Assembly: GCA_000711775.1 (NCBI GenBank)
Contig: ARYC01000183.1
Span: forward strand, 1 to 64,000
Reading direction: 5' to 3'
DNA length: 64,000 nt
From: Oxytricha trifallax
Lineage: Eukaryota; Ciliophora; Spirotrichea; Sporadotrichida; Oxytrichidae
This document shows, piece after piece, positions 11,261 through 23,110 of this stretch. The notes below the pieces were generated by a model, which worked only from the letters and a program-made list of their open reading frames with translations, was not told where the DNA came from and did not search any database. A program made the position numbers and the translations under genes. The stretch's first letter is position 1. Each line of letters opens with the position of its first letter.

Positions 11261-11665
11261 TGGGGGGGGAAGTTTCCTGCCCCAAAAAAGGCAGTTTCCT
11301 GCCCCCATACATAAAAATATGTAATTTTTATAATTTTCAAAGAATCTTTATCATCAATTATTATGTAATTTTTTAAAAATTTAGCTTCAATTATCATTTC
11401 TACCTTGATTATCAATTTAAAATTTAATGAAAATTACATTAATTAATATGAAAAAACACTTATTTTAGCCTTGTCAGTAATATATAATTTGATAAAGAAT
11501 AATTATGTACCTTGAAAATTATATAATATTAAATGTTGTATGGTACATGGTTATGGTTATTGAAATTGAAATTTATTTGTTTCTATTAAAATTATTGCAA
11601 AAAACATAAAATTTAATGTTGGGGGCAGGAAACTACCTTTTGGGGCAGGAAACTTCCTCCCCCCA
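11261..11665. mobile_element. MITE-like element, 405 bp, terminal inverted repeats and 7-bp duplication
   Basis: The ends are inverted copies of about 45 bp (left TGGGGGGGGAAGTTTCCTGC, with an internal repetition of GTTTCCTGCCCC). The element is flanked by ACTATTT at 11254-11260 and 11666-11672. The interior is AT-rich without a coding frame. These are the marks of a non-autonomous DNA transposon. The transposase family is unknown. Confidence 0.8.
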
Positions 11666-11827
11666 ACTATTTATCTACAATCGCATCCATATCTTTAAAC
11701 TTTACTAACAACTCCTATTATTTAATAAATTCATTCCAAATCATATTTATTGTAAATTACTCTTTTAATTAATTAAACTATACTTATTTCTACTACTCAT
11801 ATCAATTTATTATTAACATGATACTTT

Positions 11828-14241
11828 TCAATATTTCTTTATTATATGAATGGATTTAATTAAATTATTATAGTTTGATATCACACACAAAATATACTTA
11901 ATGAACGATATATACTATTTTTAACAATTTTGAAGCTCTAATCCATTGAATGGCGTGTTCACTTGATGTTCTCCTCTTTCTATATAAACAATGATTTCAG
12001 TAAATTATTTCACATATATGATAAAGTACTATTGATTTATATACTTACACAGAATTGTTTATAGGCTTCAGTGATTGCAGCAAAGCATCTATTTCCGATG
12101 TACACTTTATCTGGGTTGTCTGAGCAATTACGTAGTTTATCAGGATGACACAAAAATATACGAACACAAATTAACCTTATATAGTGAATATGAAGTAATT
12201 TATGAGGAATTAAATATTGCTTTCTTGTGGCAAGTTTTTACTTGTTCAGGATCTAGCAGTTTATCCATTCCAACTCTCTACCAGGTATGACCTTGCCATA
12301 GTAAACTCTGTTTATATTATTATAAATGCAAATAATATCAAAATTCCAATTTACATCTTGGAGAGTACACAACAAGACTCTAATGTGATTTTTTATTGGT
12401 CCATTACCAACCCACATATTGAGATATATTGTAATATAAACATAATTATAAATGAGTCTTATATCGTGCTTTTCTTAAGCTGAATGCCATTCATTCTATC
12501 TTAAATGGTAAAATAATTTTAAATTACTTTATAATATTAATGTCAATTAAATTATGCCACTATCTTTTTTACTCCTCATTGAATATATTTCTAACTTATT
12601 CTACTTTAGTTTATGAAGGTTATGTATTATTGTAGGAATACATTTGATTTGGGAAATTAAATAATAAATAAATAAATATTAAATTGAATTTGTGACAGTT
12701 AAGTTTCTGGAAACCTAGACAATATGGTACTTGTTCGATAGGGAATTCAAAATTAGCTGGACTTTAATATTGCGGTACACCTTTATCGCATCCCTGGAGA
12801 GAGATAAATAGATTTTAATTATGGCATTAAAATTAACAAAACAAATCACCCAAAATTAAAGTCGAGTTATCTCGCTTCTACGATGCGATAGAGGTGTACC
12901 GCCAATAGTAAAGTCCAGCTAATTTTGAATTCCCTATCGAACAAGTACCATATTGTATAGGTTTCCAGAAATTTAACTGCCACAAATTTAAATTAATATT
13001 TATTTATTTATAATTTAATTTCCCAATCAAATGTATTCCTACAATATTGAAATTCAATCCGTCAGGCATACTTGAGTTATTTTATTGAGAGTTATTTGTT
13101 GTAGGTACTGGATCTGAATTGAAATTCAAGTCGAATAAGTCATTTCCGAATTAAATATTAACAAAATAGAATTAAATTAGCTTGTAGGGGGTTAGTAAGT
13201 TTGCTATTAATTGGTTGGTGGATTAGGATCTGAATTGAAAATATCAAAAGTACCACTGTTTGATGAGTTGTTCTGTTAAAACTAGTTTTATTAATTCTTG
13301 ATTAAGTCTTCTTGGTAATCATCAGTATCTGTGAATAAAAGGTTTGTTGATTACCCTGCTCCATTATCATCAACCTTTTGGTAATTTACATTATCCCATG
13401 CATTAGGTTCAGTCTCTACTTTTTCATCTTCATATTGATTGTCATCCTCAAATAGTGATCCTGTGCTTTGCTTCAGGTTTTGTTAAGCATTTTAGTTCTT
13501 CAAGTTATTCTTAGTGCTCTCCTAACTATACTTATCTTATTGCTATTACTGTGACGTGAGTTTTGCTTCATACTCAAAGATGTTAGGATCTAAACTGCTA
13601 GTTCCATTGATTTAATTGGCATTGCTCTTTCTATTGCTCTTGTCTTCGAAGTAACCTCCAAACTTAGAGAAAACAGCCCCTAAATCTGGAAAACTCATTC
13701 TGCTGTCTTTGGCTTTGTTACTCTATGAAGTGTAATCTTAAGCTACTGGATCGAAATCAGCATTCTAGCCAGGTTTCTCGAGTCCTACCGCACTTGTGCG
13801 TTGACTTTTTGAGTAATTTTCTGCTTTCACAAACTACCTCTGTTATTTTGGTTGTTTTTAATGAATGCCTCTAGGCAGACGTAATGCCTTAATTCTTATT
13901 TTCTCCTTGTTATGTGGCACTGCTATATCTAGAGAAGGGTCTACATCCTGCCAGACAGTAAGGCGTTTAGTTTGGGAGATCTATAGAACAGTCTCGAAAC
14001 GCAAGACATAATAGTTATGTGGATCTGCATAGGCTAAAGGGAATGCTTCTAATACATCTTGAATTCTCACATCTGCAATTGATTGATATAATAAATGCAC
14101 TTATATATCATGACTGCTTAAATGATAAAGATTACTATACTTCTTTGGAAGAATGAAAATGTTAGGATAAGGGTTTTGTTTAGGATCAATCTCATTATCA
14201 TCGTTTTGGATGAAATATTCACACACTATAGGTTTTGACAT
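11828..14241 (-). CDS. Auxilin-like clathrin-uncoating J-domain protein
   Basis: Auxilins recruit Hsp70 to clathrin coats to strip them from vesicles. Start ATG at 14241-14239 (MSKPIVCEYF). The middle is Q/N-rich with acidic-aromatic motifs of clathrin or adaptor-binding type (FDIFNSDP, NDLFDLNFNSDP). The C-terminus has an auxilin J domain: NHIRVLLCTLQD, LLWQGHTWQRVGMDKLL, the catalytic HPD in LCHPDKLRN and FAAITEAYKQF. The parts are joined by an intron (12308-12354), an IES with pointer ATATTT (12160-12217) and an IES with pointer TAATT (13154-13189). A large IES holding the 12629-13045 palindrome lies in between; a stretch near 12420-12629 is not resolved. The 3' end is TGA 11828, or 11959 if the last intron is spliced differently. 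Confidence 0.8.
12160..12217. other. IES inside the J domain, pointer ATATTT (minus strand)
   Basis: AAATAT at 12154-12159 and 12212-12217. Excision joins CHKKAIF to LCHPDK, restoring the HPD-containing loop of the J domain. Confidence 0.85.
12629..13045. repeat. 417-bp long inverted repeat (palindromic element) within an IES
   Basis: The arms 12629-12791 and 12883-13045 (about 163 bp each, a few mismatches) are inverted copies starting ATTGTAGGAATAC, around a loop of about 90 bp. No reading frame is present. It sits between the N-terminal and J-domain parts of the auxilin gene, so it must be eliminated or spliced out. Foldback or MITE origin is likely. Confidence 0.85.
13154..13189. other. 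Candidate IES, pointer TAATT (minus strand)
   Basis: AATTA at 13149-13153 and 13185-13189. Excision of 36 bp joins YQPPTSQF to GNDLFDLNF in the auxilin gene in place of an early stop. Confidence 0.7.
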
Positions 14242-14430
14242 TTTACTAATGTACTATTTTTTTATTGTTTATTTCAAATTATAAAAGTAATTTACAAGGA
14301 ATATACTAATTCATCATCTATTTTAAATCAGTTTATTCAACTCATAATTCTATTTTGATCCATCTAACAATTTACAGTATATTAAAATATATTGAGAAGA
14401 AATTAAGAAATTATACAATTAAATTCAAAT
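14242..14430. promoter_or_regulatory. Short divergent intergenic region (auxilin / TTLL)
   Basis: Only 189 bp separate the start codons of two divergent genes, so any promoter elements would have to be shared here. It is very AT-rich. No specific motif is recognised. Confidence 0.3.
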
Positions 14431-17400
14431 ATGAATAGTTCATAAGAAGCACTGATGATGCAATAATATTAATAGAATAAAAACATTTACCATATAGATT
14501 GTTTAAATGTTTCTTATAAGAGTCTATTTCTAAGTACTATCTATTTATTCTTTACTAAATAATAAAGAAAACATAATGATTAATCTCCATTCTGATACAA
14601 ATCTTTATAAAATGTCTATAAACATTGAAATTATTTCAGTGCATACTGATTTTATTTTGTTTTAGAAATATCTGGAAAATAGTGATTTAATACTTTAATA
14701 TTTTTACTTATTTTTTATCTTTTTCTTCAATAGTAGGACAGTTATTCACTGCCAATAGATGAAACCTTCACTCCTAAGTAGCAGTCACCTGTAAAATTAA
14801 AATAAAATTTGTAAGATTATCGATAGCTAAATGATAATGAACTTGGTAATAACGATTTAAAACTTCAATAGTCTGTGAATGATAACTAAATCGGATAAAA
14901 TTAGTAATATCTTCTGTCATCAGGGTAAAATTTAATTTAGAAAAATAGCAACCATAGCATTGTCAACTCAATTCACTCTACAAAAACAGTTAATAACATT
15001 AAGTAGCAGCCATTGTACTATGAAGGGGATAAGGAAAACACAGATTTTCTATCTCAGTAATACAACATTCCTTCGAATATGATTAGCTCTTAACACTCTA
15101 GCAGCATCAAGAAATCTAATTCTCAAATAGACATTAATATTGGATCTGGAAATGGCATTAACTCCTCAACTTACGATCAAGAGTACAGCATAGCAAATCC
15201 TTATGAATAGGATTAATTTTTGGATGAGAATAACAGTTAGGGAAACTAGAGTTATGCCGATGGGGGGACTTATGAAAACTCTAATTCTTAAGACTATTAG
15301 AATTCCAAAAATTAAGCTTAAAAAAAGAAAGTTGGTAAGAGAGCACAAAGCAAGGATGTAAAGATCAAGCAAACTATGAAAGCTTATTTCCCAGGGCTAC
15401 CAGAACAAAAGAAAAGCAATATAATTTAGCAGTAGGCAAACAATCCCTTACAGAAAGTTTATGGAGGTCAAAGATCTAATACTTAAGGGTTGGGGAAAGG
15501 CTTGGGACAGCATTCTGAGAGAATTATATTTGTAGAGAACAGAAGAAAGCCAACCATTCAAGAAAACTCATCGATTGATTTCAAATCAAGATAGCAATCA
15601 GTAGAGCGTAGAAATTCCTAAATCAATAATAGTACTTCAACTATTACACAAAAGCAGAGTATTTAATCTGTGAAAAATGTGGACTAACTGAGAAGAAATA
15701 CTTAATTGCCTCCCATTAACAAAAGACAGTAGTAATAAGTTCAAATTCTTGATCAGCAGTAAATGAGAGGTGGCAATCAATCTCCCTCTCATTATTCTAA
15801 TAAAGTTCTGTCTCCTCACTCCACAAACAATCAATTTTCTCAGTAGCCATCAACAACCGACATTAAATCTTTTTCTGACAAGAAAAAGGTTAGTAGCAAG
15901 TTCAACTACACTTCGACTTCTGACAATAACCTAGGCCAAGATTTATACATGGTAAATGGTGTGATTTTAGAGGGGATTGATGCTGAGTAAATGAGACAAA
16001 ACTAGTAAAGAATCGATTTTGAGCGCAAAAACCAAGAAATGATACTAAGGATGCAAGAGAAGAAAAACCAAGAGATGAAAATGATTGAAGATTAGAGACG
16101 CAAATTGTAAAAGAGACAAGAAAAACTTAAAATGATGATTCTTAAGGAGGCAGCTGATTTAAGGGAAAAGAAGTTAAAATAAGAGGAAGAAGCTAAGAGA
16201 AAACAGCTTGAGGAGCCCAAAGAGCAAAAGAAAACTCCAAAGAAAATTAAGCCATATGTCCCATAGTCAAATTAACAGCCATTCATTCTTAAGAATATCA
16301 GTGCAAAGGATCAATTTGTTTTGAATTATTTTTATTGTAGGAAGATACCAAAGTAGAACTAGATTAAGATGGAAACGAGATTCCTTAAGAACAAGAGGAA
16401 GATAAAAAGAAAATGGATATGCTAAAGAAGTATTATAGATCTAGGTATGCTACTTTTCTTAAGACAATATCTGAAAAGAACAAGAAAAGAGAAGAGGAAA
16501 TGGAGACATAGAAAAGGAAGGAAGAAAAGCGAAAAGTCAAACTTTAAGAAGAAATCGGGGTAAAAACGATTCAAAGTAGATTTATGGAGGATGTTGTCAA
16601 GTTGAGCAAGGAAGTAAGCGAGAAAATGGTTATTGAGGACGTTCCAAAACGAAGATCTAACAAGGATTCTTAACTTTAGAAGAGAGGCAACAGCATAGCT
16701 GGCATTAAAAGTATGACTAGTACTTCGAATTTCAATCAGACAACACAATCAAATAATGATAGTGTAACTGACATTCAAAAGATCTATATTTCTGAAAATA
16801 GTAAGAGAAATAGAAGCAACTCTAAATCTTAGAAGAGAGCACTTACTCCAAAAGTTAAGAAATCAAAGAGAGTGATAGTAATGCCAATAGATGAGAAAAC
16901 AGAAGAGGAATTTGAGAAAGAAATGAAAGCGAAGAAAGAAGCTGCTGAGAAAATTAAGCAAAGACAATAAAAGTATCTGTAAGAGCTTTAAGATAGAAAA
17001 GAAAAAGAGACATTAAAATTGGAAGAAGATAGAAAAAAGAAAGAGAAACTGCAGTTGCAAGCTAGAGAATAAGCGAAGCAAAATTTTGATAAAGTTGCTA
17101 ATTAACCAGGTTTGAAGGAATTACAGTAAGTTGACAAGAAACAATCAAGTGAAGACGATGAAGAAGGAGGTGAAACTGATAAGAAGAAGAAAAAGAAGTA
17201 AAAGAAAGCAGAAGGTGGCTAACTAGAATCATTTTTAGAACGTAACAACCCTAAGAAAGTAATCTTTCCAAATATCACTGATATCGCAACATGGAAGAGA
17301 AAGTACAAAGTCGATGAAAGTGTGAAGATATTTATCTGTAATGGTGGATATCCAGACATCAAGAAAGCTTTGAAACGTAGAGGGTGGGTTGAAAATAAAG

Positions 17401-19067
17401 ATATAACCTCTCCTTGTTTTGACCTGAAGTGGGTTTTGAAATCTAAAGACATCGATCATAACACCTTGAATGACTCACAGCTTGTGAATCATTTCAATAA
17501 AGCAACTGCTATCACTACTAAAGTTGGCCTTTGTCACAACTTGAAAAACTTGATTTGGTTTAACAATGTTGATATTGATACCTTCTATCCAAGATGCTTC
17601 GATCTAGCAATGCAAGAAGATCTTGATGATTTTGTTGAGGATTTTAAGGGAGTCAAGGCTGAATGTTATGTAAAAACGTTTGTTAGAGAAATGCGTGAAT
17701 CAATGGGAGAGAAGCCTTCCACAGTAACTGATAAGATCCTTAAGGTTGCCCTAAAAGTATGTGAAAAGAGGCTACGAGAGCTTGATGAACTCATTGATGA
17801 TCCCAATGCATTTAGTGGCTTAGTCACTGAAGAAGAATGGGCCATATTAGGTGCTGATGAACTTAACCCTGAGTCATTAGCAAAGTAAAAACACGACAAT
17901 TGGCTTGCTAAAAATGAAGTGATGCAATAGGAGAAAAAGAAATAAGATAAGAAGGCTAAGGATGCAGAGAAAAAGAAGAAGAAAAAGAAGAAAGCAAAGA
18001 AACCTGTAGAACAAACTGAGGAGGGAGATGAAGAAAACTATGAAAAAGATGGAGATTTTGACGGTTGGGAAAGTGGTAAGAAATAAAACGAAGATGATGG
18101 TGATGAAGATATCATTGATGATGAAGATGATGGCAAAGCCAAAATTGAGCAAGAAATTGACATGAAAATCATGAATAAGCACCCAGAATTTAAAAGAGCT
18201 GTAAAGATACTTGATGATTTAAAGGCAAAATACCCTCAACATAATCTGAATGGTGATAAAAATATCTGGATCATAAAACCTGCGGGATCATCAAGAGGCA
18301 GAGGTATTGTGCTTTACAAGAATTTAATAGAAATCCTGGATCTCTGTAAGCAAAAGGAATCGCAGTACATTGCTTAAAAATATATTGAAAATTCTCTGAT
18401 CGTAAAGAGTCGTAAATTTGATATCAGATAATGGGTGCTGGTTACTGACTGGAACCCTTTGACTGTCTGGATATACGCAGAGCCATATTTCAGATTCCCA
18501 GCTTCTGATTATAACGCAGATAATATCCTTGATCGTTTCATTCACTTGACAAATAACTCTGTAGCTAAGTACGCTGACTCTGCCAAAGTTTCACATGAAA
18601 TTGAAGGCAATATGTGGTCATTCGAAGAGATGAAAAATTACTTACAAGAAGAGTATGGATGGGATGTATGGGAAGACAAGCTTAAAGAATAGTCATAAAA
18701 CATCATTATAAACTGCCTTGAGAGTGTCTAAGACATGTTTGAATGTAAGGCAGGTTGCTTCGAGCTCTTTGGCTTTGATCTTATGATTGATGAGGATTTC
18801 AACATGTGGCTAATTGAAGTCAATTCATCTCCAGCTATGGACTATTCTACAGCTGTCACTGAAAGACTTGTGAAACTTGTGCTTGAAGACACTGTAAAAG
18901 TAATTGTTGATCACGCTTCTGCCAAGAAGAAATCAAAGGTTGACACAGGGCTCTTTGAATGCATAAAGAAAGGGTCCAAGGTAGTGGACAAGCCAATCAA
19001 TAGTTTTGGTCTCAATCTAGTCTGCGAGGGCAAGAAAATGGCACCTAGTAAAGTAGCTCAATATTGA
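14431..19067 (+). CDS. TTLL: Tubulin tyrosine ligase-like protein, probable TTLL3/8-type glycylase
   Basis: TTLL enzymes use an ATP-grasp fold to add Gly or Glu to tubulin tails in cilia. The start exon MNSSQEALMMQQ (14431) joins after a 258-bp IES (pointer AATAG). One 23-nt intron (16318-16340) follows. The 1451-aa protein has a long Q/N-rich N-terminus, a coiled-coil KE-rich middle, then the catalytic core from about 17310: GYPDIKKALKRRGWVEN, FDLKWVLKSKDID, IWIIKPAGSSRGRGI (nucleotide loop), DIRQWVLVTDWNPLTVWIY, HLTNNSVAKY and FGFDLMIDEDFNMWLIEVNSSPAMDYST. An acidic/lysine-rich insert lies near 17940-18150. The RRGWVE and surrounding motifs favour the glycylase branch. Substrate choice is inference. 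Confidence 0.9.
14476..14733. other. IES in TTLL 5' region, pointer AATAG
   Basis: AATAG at 14471-14475 and 14729-14733. Excision of 258 AT-rich bp joins MMQQYQQ to QDSYSLPIDET in frame. The total of the remaining exons is a multiple of three. Confidence 0.75.
16318..16340 (+). other. 23-nt intron in TTLL
   Basis: GTTTTG..TTGTAG has canonical ends. Removing it joins AKDQF to EDTKVELDQD and keeps the frame across more than 4 kb. No flanking pointer repeat is seen, so a very short spliceosomal intron fits better than an IES. Confidence 0.7.
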
Positions 19068-19188
19068 ACTATATAAAAAAATTGTATTAATCTTCATTTA
19101 ACTTAAAGAATCTGGTCAAGCTTTAAAAAGGCTTTGATTAAGTTAATTTATATTGTTAATAATTTTACTATTATAATATTAATCTTTA

Positions 19189-20047
19189 ATGGAAGCGAAA
19201 TCAGCTACAAAAACTTTTAGACAGGCCGTCTTATTGATATCACTTTCATTGGCACTCACGACAGTAATTCTTATGGCAGCTGGTCTCCCAGATTGTCAAA
19301 CTGCCAATCTCTACTTTGCAATATATAAATAACTTTATTTTTTAAAAAATAAATAGAAACACTTTAACTTAATAGGTTTTATCTTAGAAGATTTATAACT
19401 CTTTTATTGTAAATGTCGATGATTTTCTTTGTATACTCAGTGGTATTTATAATGATGCTCCTGCAATTCATCGGCTTAGTATCATGTCTTAAAACTATAC
19501 CAAGAGCAATTATGGGTTTCTATTTCTTGCTTGTAGCCATTATGTTCTATGTACAAATGATCTTATTTAAAGGGGATAACTGCTCATAAGACTCACCTGT
19601 CCTTTTCATTTGGCTTGTAGCTCAAATTGCTCTAAACTATGATAAAATGTTTATATAAAAAACCCTCGTGTACTTAATTCAATTATTGCTAATTAAGAGG
19701 TTTATTCTATTTCATAGTGGCATTTGGCTTAGCAAAATGGGGTTCTTACATTTGCTGGTAGGCTGAAAATCACGATTAAATGGCTAAGAGAGCAGTTGAT
19801 GATTACTTCAAGAAATTAAAATAAAACTAACTCATGCTGGAATAAGATGATAAAAACGAACCCTTGTTAAGTATAGCATTAATCTTGAAGTATTTAATAA
19901 AAATAACACTATATTTTTAATAACGAAGGTGAGGAACATAAATACTCAGATGAAGATAGCGAATCAGAAGACGAAGAGGACAATCGTAAAAGAAAGCACA
20001 AAAAGAATAAAATTCACTAAAAGAGTTAGCTCGCCATCGAAAATTGA
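19189..20047 (+). CDS. Multi-pass membrane protein with acidic C-terminal tail, function unknown
   Basis: I do not recognise the family. The start MEAKSATKTFRQAV (19189) leads into a hydrophobic segment (VLLISLSLALTTVILMAAG). Further downstream are at least three membrane-spanning stretches (MSMIFFVYSVVFIMMLLQFI, IMGFYFLLVAIMFYVQMIL, LFYFIVAFGLAKWG), then a polar tail NQLMLEQDDKNEPLL and a strongly acidic/basic end (DEDSESEDEEDNRKRKHKK). Introns at 19649-19697 and 19871-19928 join in phase. The join between the first exon and the MSMIFF segment (about 19320-19412) is unresolved and may be an IES. TGA is at 20045. Confidence 0.65.
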
Positions 20048-20221
20048 GTTTAAAGCAATATACTTTGTTAATTTACTATGTATTTTATTTTACAGCAAAA
20101 CTTTCTTAGGCATGAAAACTTATTATAAAAGTAATACAAATGCCACAGTAGCAGTTTTCAATTAGATAATCACCACATTAATTTATTTATTTTACAGTTT
20201 ATATAAAGGATTATTAAATAA

Positions 20222-21647
20222 ATGAACGCTTTGATAATTTTGGGCTTTATAGCAGCTATTCTCTACGGCCTCTTCGTAGACGGAACTTACTTCAAAATTT
20301 ACTTTGCACTCATAGCAATTTACATTGTTTTCTTCCAGTTTATCTTTATAAACAGATCTCACTTGACCAAGAGAAAGAATATTACAGCTGTGACTTGGGG
20401 AGGTAAGAAAATCTAAGGAAATTCCTAAAGATTTCTAAACAATTTCCCATATTCGAAATGCTAATTAATTTTCAAATATATAGCACCTACTGATCCAACT
20501 TCATACATTGTAATTGACTTTGACTGCACCAAGACAATTCAATACTTAAAGAAAATTAAGTAAGTGAATTCCTTATGATTAAAACAATGTCCTTATCTCT
20601 ATTGTTTAGTGAATCATAAAAAGATCAAAAGGTTACTATCACTCATTTAATGTCAAAGGGTATGCTCCTAGCTGCTCATAGAAACAGAAGAGACGTTGGC
20701 AGAATAAAGTGGGGACATGTAATTACACAGAAATTTTTATAAGATTAATTTATAGTTTCAAAAATCAGAGAGAGTTGGAGTGACTGTACTAGTAGATAGC
20801 GGCTCAGGCAAGGATTTAGTTCCAGTGAGTCTTTTTGAAGTTCAAAACGAATCTATCCTTGAAATTGCTAAATAGACAAATGAGAGAGTCATGAGAGCTA
20901 AGAACAACTAAGACAAGGATCATAATAATGTCACTGAAATTTTCAAGATTATGCCAACTTTCATTATGGGAGTCATTTTAACTGTTGGTTCTTATGTTGG
21001 ATAATGCCTTGGAATAAGCGTTCCATTCCTATCTGTAAGGATTTCCTATTATCTTAGTTAGGCAAATTAAATATAAAATTTGACAATCAATTGTCATGTC
21101 TCTTAAATTAGAGCTTAAGAAAATATTTATGGTAAAACTTAGCGAATTTTTATTAAAAAAATCATACTAATCACTCTGTAAGTTGTATTCACACAAAAAA
21201 ATTATTTAATTTTTGAATGACCTTTTAAGAAATAATCTAATTAATCTGTAGATACCCTTAAAATATTTAAATCTAAAGCCTACAAACTACAGTTGTATCT
21301 TACTTATCTTATAGATCAAAGCAAACGGTATGGGTCAATGTGTCCTAACAAACGTTGGAACATTAGGTCTCGAACAAGGTTTCGCTCCCCTCCCATGTCC
21401 TCTTCACTGCATGTATATCATTTGTGCAGGAAAGATCACTCCCAAACCAGTCGTTGTCGATGGACAAATTGTGATTAAAGATTTAATGAACACAGTGTGG
21501 ACTATCGACCACAGATATGGTGACGCAGCACTCGGCTTGAGATTTATCAAGATTGTTAAAGATTACACTGAGGACCCAGACAACTTTGATATCAACAAAT
21601 ATCAAGATTGCACTTCATATCAACCAATTACTGCTAAGAAAGATTGA
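20222..21647 (+). CDS. Membrane-anchored 2-oxoacid dehydrogenase acyltransferase-like protein (catalytic domain only)
   Basis: Four phased introns (20403-20483, 20560-20609, 20719-20755, 21035-21314) give a 325-aa protein. Residues 1-45 form a double hydrophobic anchor (MNALIILGFIAAILYGLF). The rest resembles the C-terminal catalytic domain of lipoamide acyltransferases (E2): DPTSYIVIDFDCTKTIQYLK, VTITHLMSKGMLLAAHRNRR, FKIMPTF, GQCVLTNVGTLGLEQGFAPL and DHRYGDAALG, corresponding to the E2 DHRxxDG active-site motif (final G here is A). There is no lipoyl or subunit-binding domain, so it is not a classical mitochondrial E2. Its acyl acceptor is unknown. Related stand-alone versions are known in other protists and bacteria. 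Confidence 0.78.
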
Positions 21648-21911
21648 CAATTCATGATATCAAGTATTTACTAAACAAATACTTTTTTAATTTGATAAAA
21701 AATTATTATTCTATAGTATTTTCCTAAATATTTTATTATATAAATTTCTCCTCTTAAAAGCCTAATAAGCCTTAACAAGTAAAATTCAGATGAAGAATCA
21801 TAGCATCTCCTAGATGAAAAGGCACTTTGATTATTTTACATTTAAAACTTATTTTTCTAAAAAACTTATCGATTACAATTCTTGTATTATAATAATTATA
21901 TAATTGAATTA

Positions 21912-22891
21912 ATGAAAGTTAATTTTACCAAACTTTTAAACTACACAGCAATTGCCTGTCTTCTTTTGGCTTGCTGCTCCTTTCAAACACTTTCCTCAGA
22001 GCTAAAAACTAAGAAGGATAGTAAGGGCAGAGAGAAGAAACCCGACGGTTTCTTACACAAAGGCCTTAAACTTTTAACATCAGCATTAGTGGAGGATCGA
22101 CCCAAATTAGGTTGCTAGATGGAGTTCTTACTGCAATCTACTCTACAGGATATTCTACCATCTGCTGTGCAAGGCGATAAACCAAGGCTGGAATACGCAT
22201 ATTATTGTAAGTTAGAAATGTTTGTTACAAACATTCAATATAGGTGGAGATAAAATAACAATTCAACCAAATACTAGCATTCCTAACAATACGAACAATA
22301 ATAATATTTATAAAATCATAATGATTTAAATTAAATAAATAGAAATTAAAAAAGTAGAAAGCTTTAAATTATATTTTATAGTTTTTATTTTTGATAATAA
22401 ATAATCATATTAATTTGCAAGTTTATAAAGGAAATTTATTCGAAAATAAATCACGGTAGTAATTATCAATTTTTTCAGTGATTCTGCCTAGATTTAAATG
22501 TGTTTAATCGCAGAAAGAATATATAAAAGTTTAGTATTATAAATTTAATATAATACCAATAACACTATTATTACAGCAAAATTATTTCTTAAATATTTAA
22601 AAAGCTATGAAGAAGTTTTTTAGAACTTCATTTTTAATTTAAGAATATCTTATACATGAATTTAATCAAAAATTAAATGTTCTGAATTTTGTTAAAATTA
22701 AAAAATTTAAACACTATTAGTGATCTTATATCTCATATTTGATTGTATTCTGTAATACTCAAAACAATGGAACAAATGGGTCTAATGGCAATGGTACAAA
22801 ACCTCCCATAACCCCCGGTAAAACTGCATATTTTAACCACGTGAGACTGGGTTTAATATCTACTATAACTCTAATTGTTACATTCTATTGA
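21912..22891 (+). CDS. Small secreted or membrane-anchored cysteine-containing protein, unknown
   Basis: ATG at 21912 opens a clear signal peptide (MKVNFTKLLNYTAIACLLLA) with CCSF near the cleavage region. After intron 22207-22243 and a 466-bp IES (pointer AATAC) the 158-aa product ends in an N/G/T-rich linker (NGSNGNGTKPPITPGK) and a hydrophobic C-terminus (LGLISTITLIVTFY), which could be a GPI signal or a single membrane anchor. The sum of segments is divisible by three. No homologue is recognised. A surface-protein role is inference. Confidence 0.68.
22293..22758. other. Candidate IES, pointer AATAC
   Basis: AATAC at 22288-22292 and 22754-22758 brackets 466 AT-rich bp. Excision joins SIPNNT to QNNGTNGSNG in frame. 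Confidence 0.75.
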
Positions 22892-23110
22892 AACTTAGAC
22901 TTACACTTAAATCGTATTAAATATAAAGAATGTATAGCAAAGAGTTATTTCATCAATATAAACAGAAATATAAGCTCGCTAATATTATTCAAAAGAAGTT
23001 AATTTCCTGTTCTTAACCTCCCAAATAATTCACATATTTAAAGTGAACATAGAATTTAGGTGTGAGAATAGCTTAGGAATTATAATAAAAATCAATTTAT
23101 AAATTGTATA

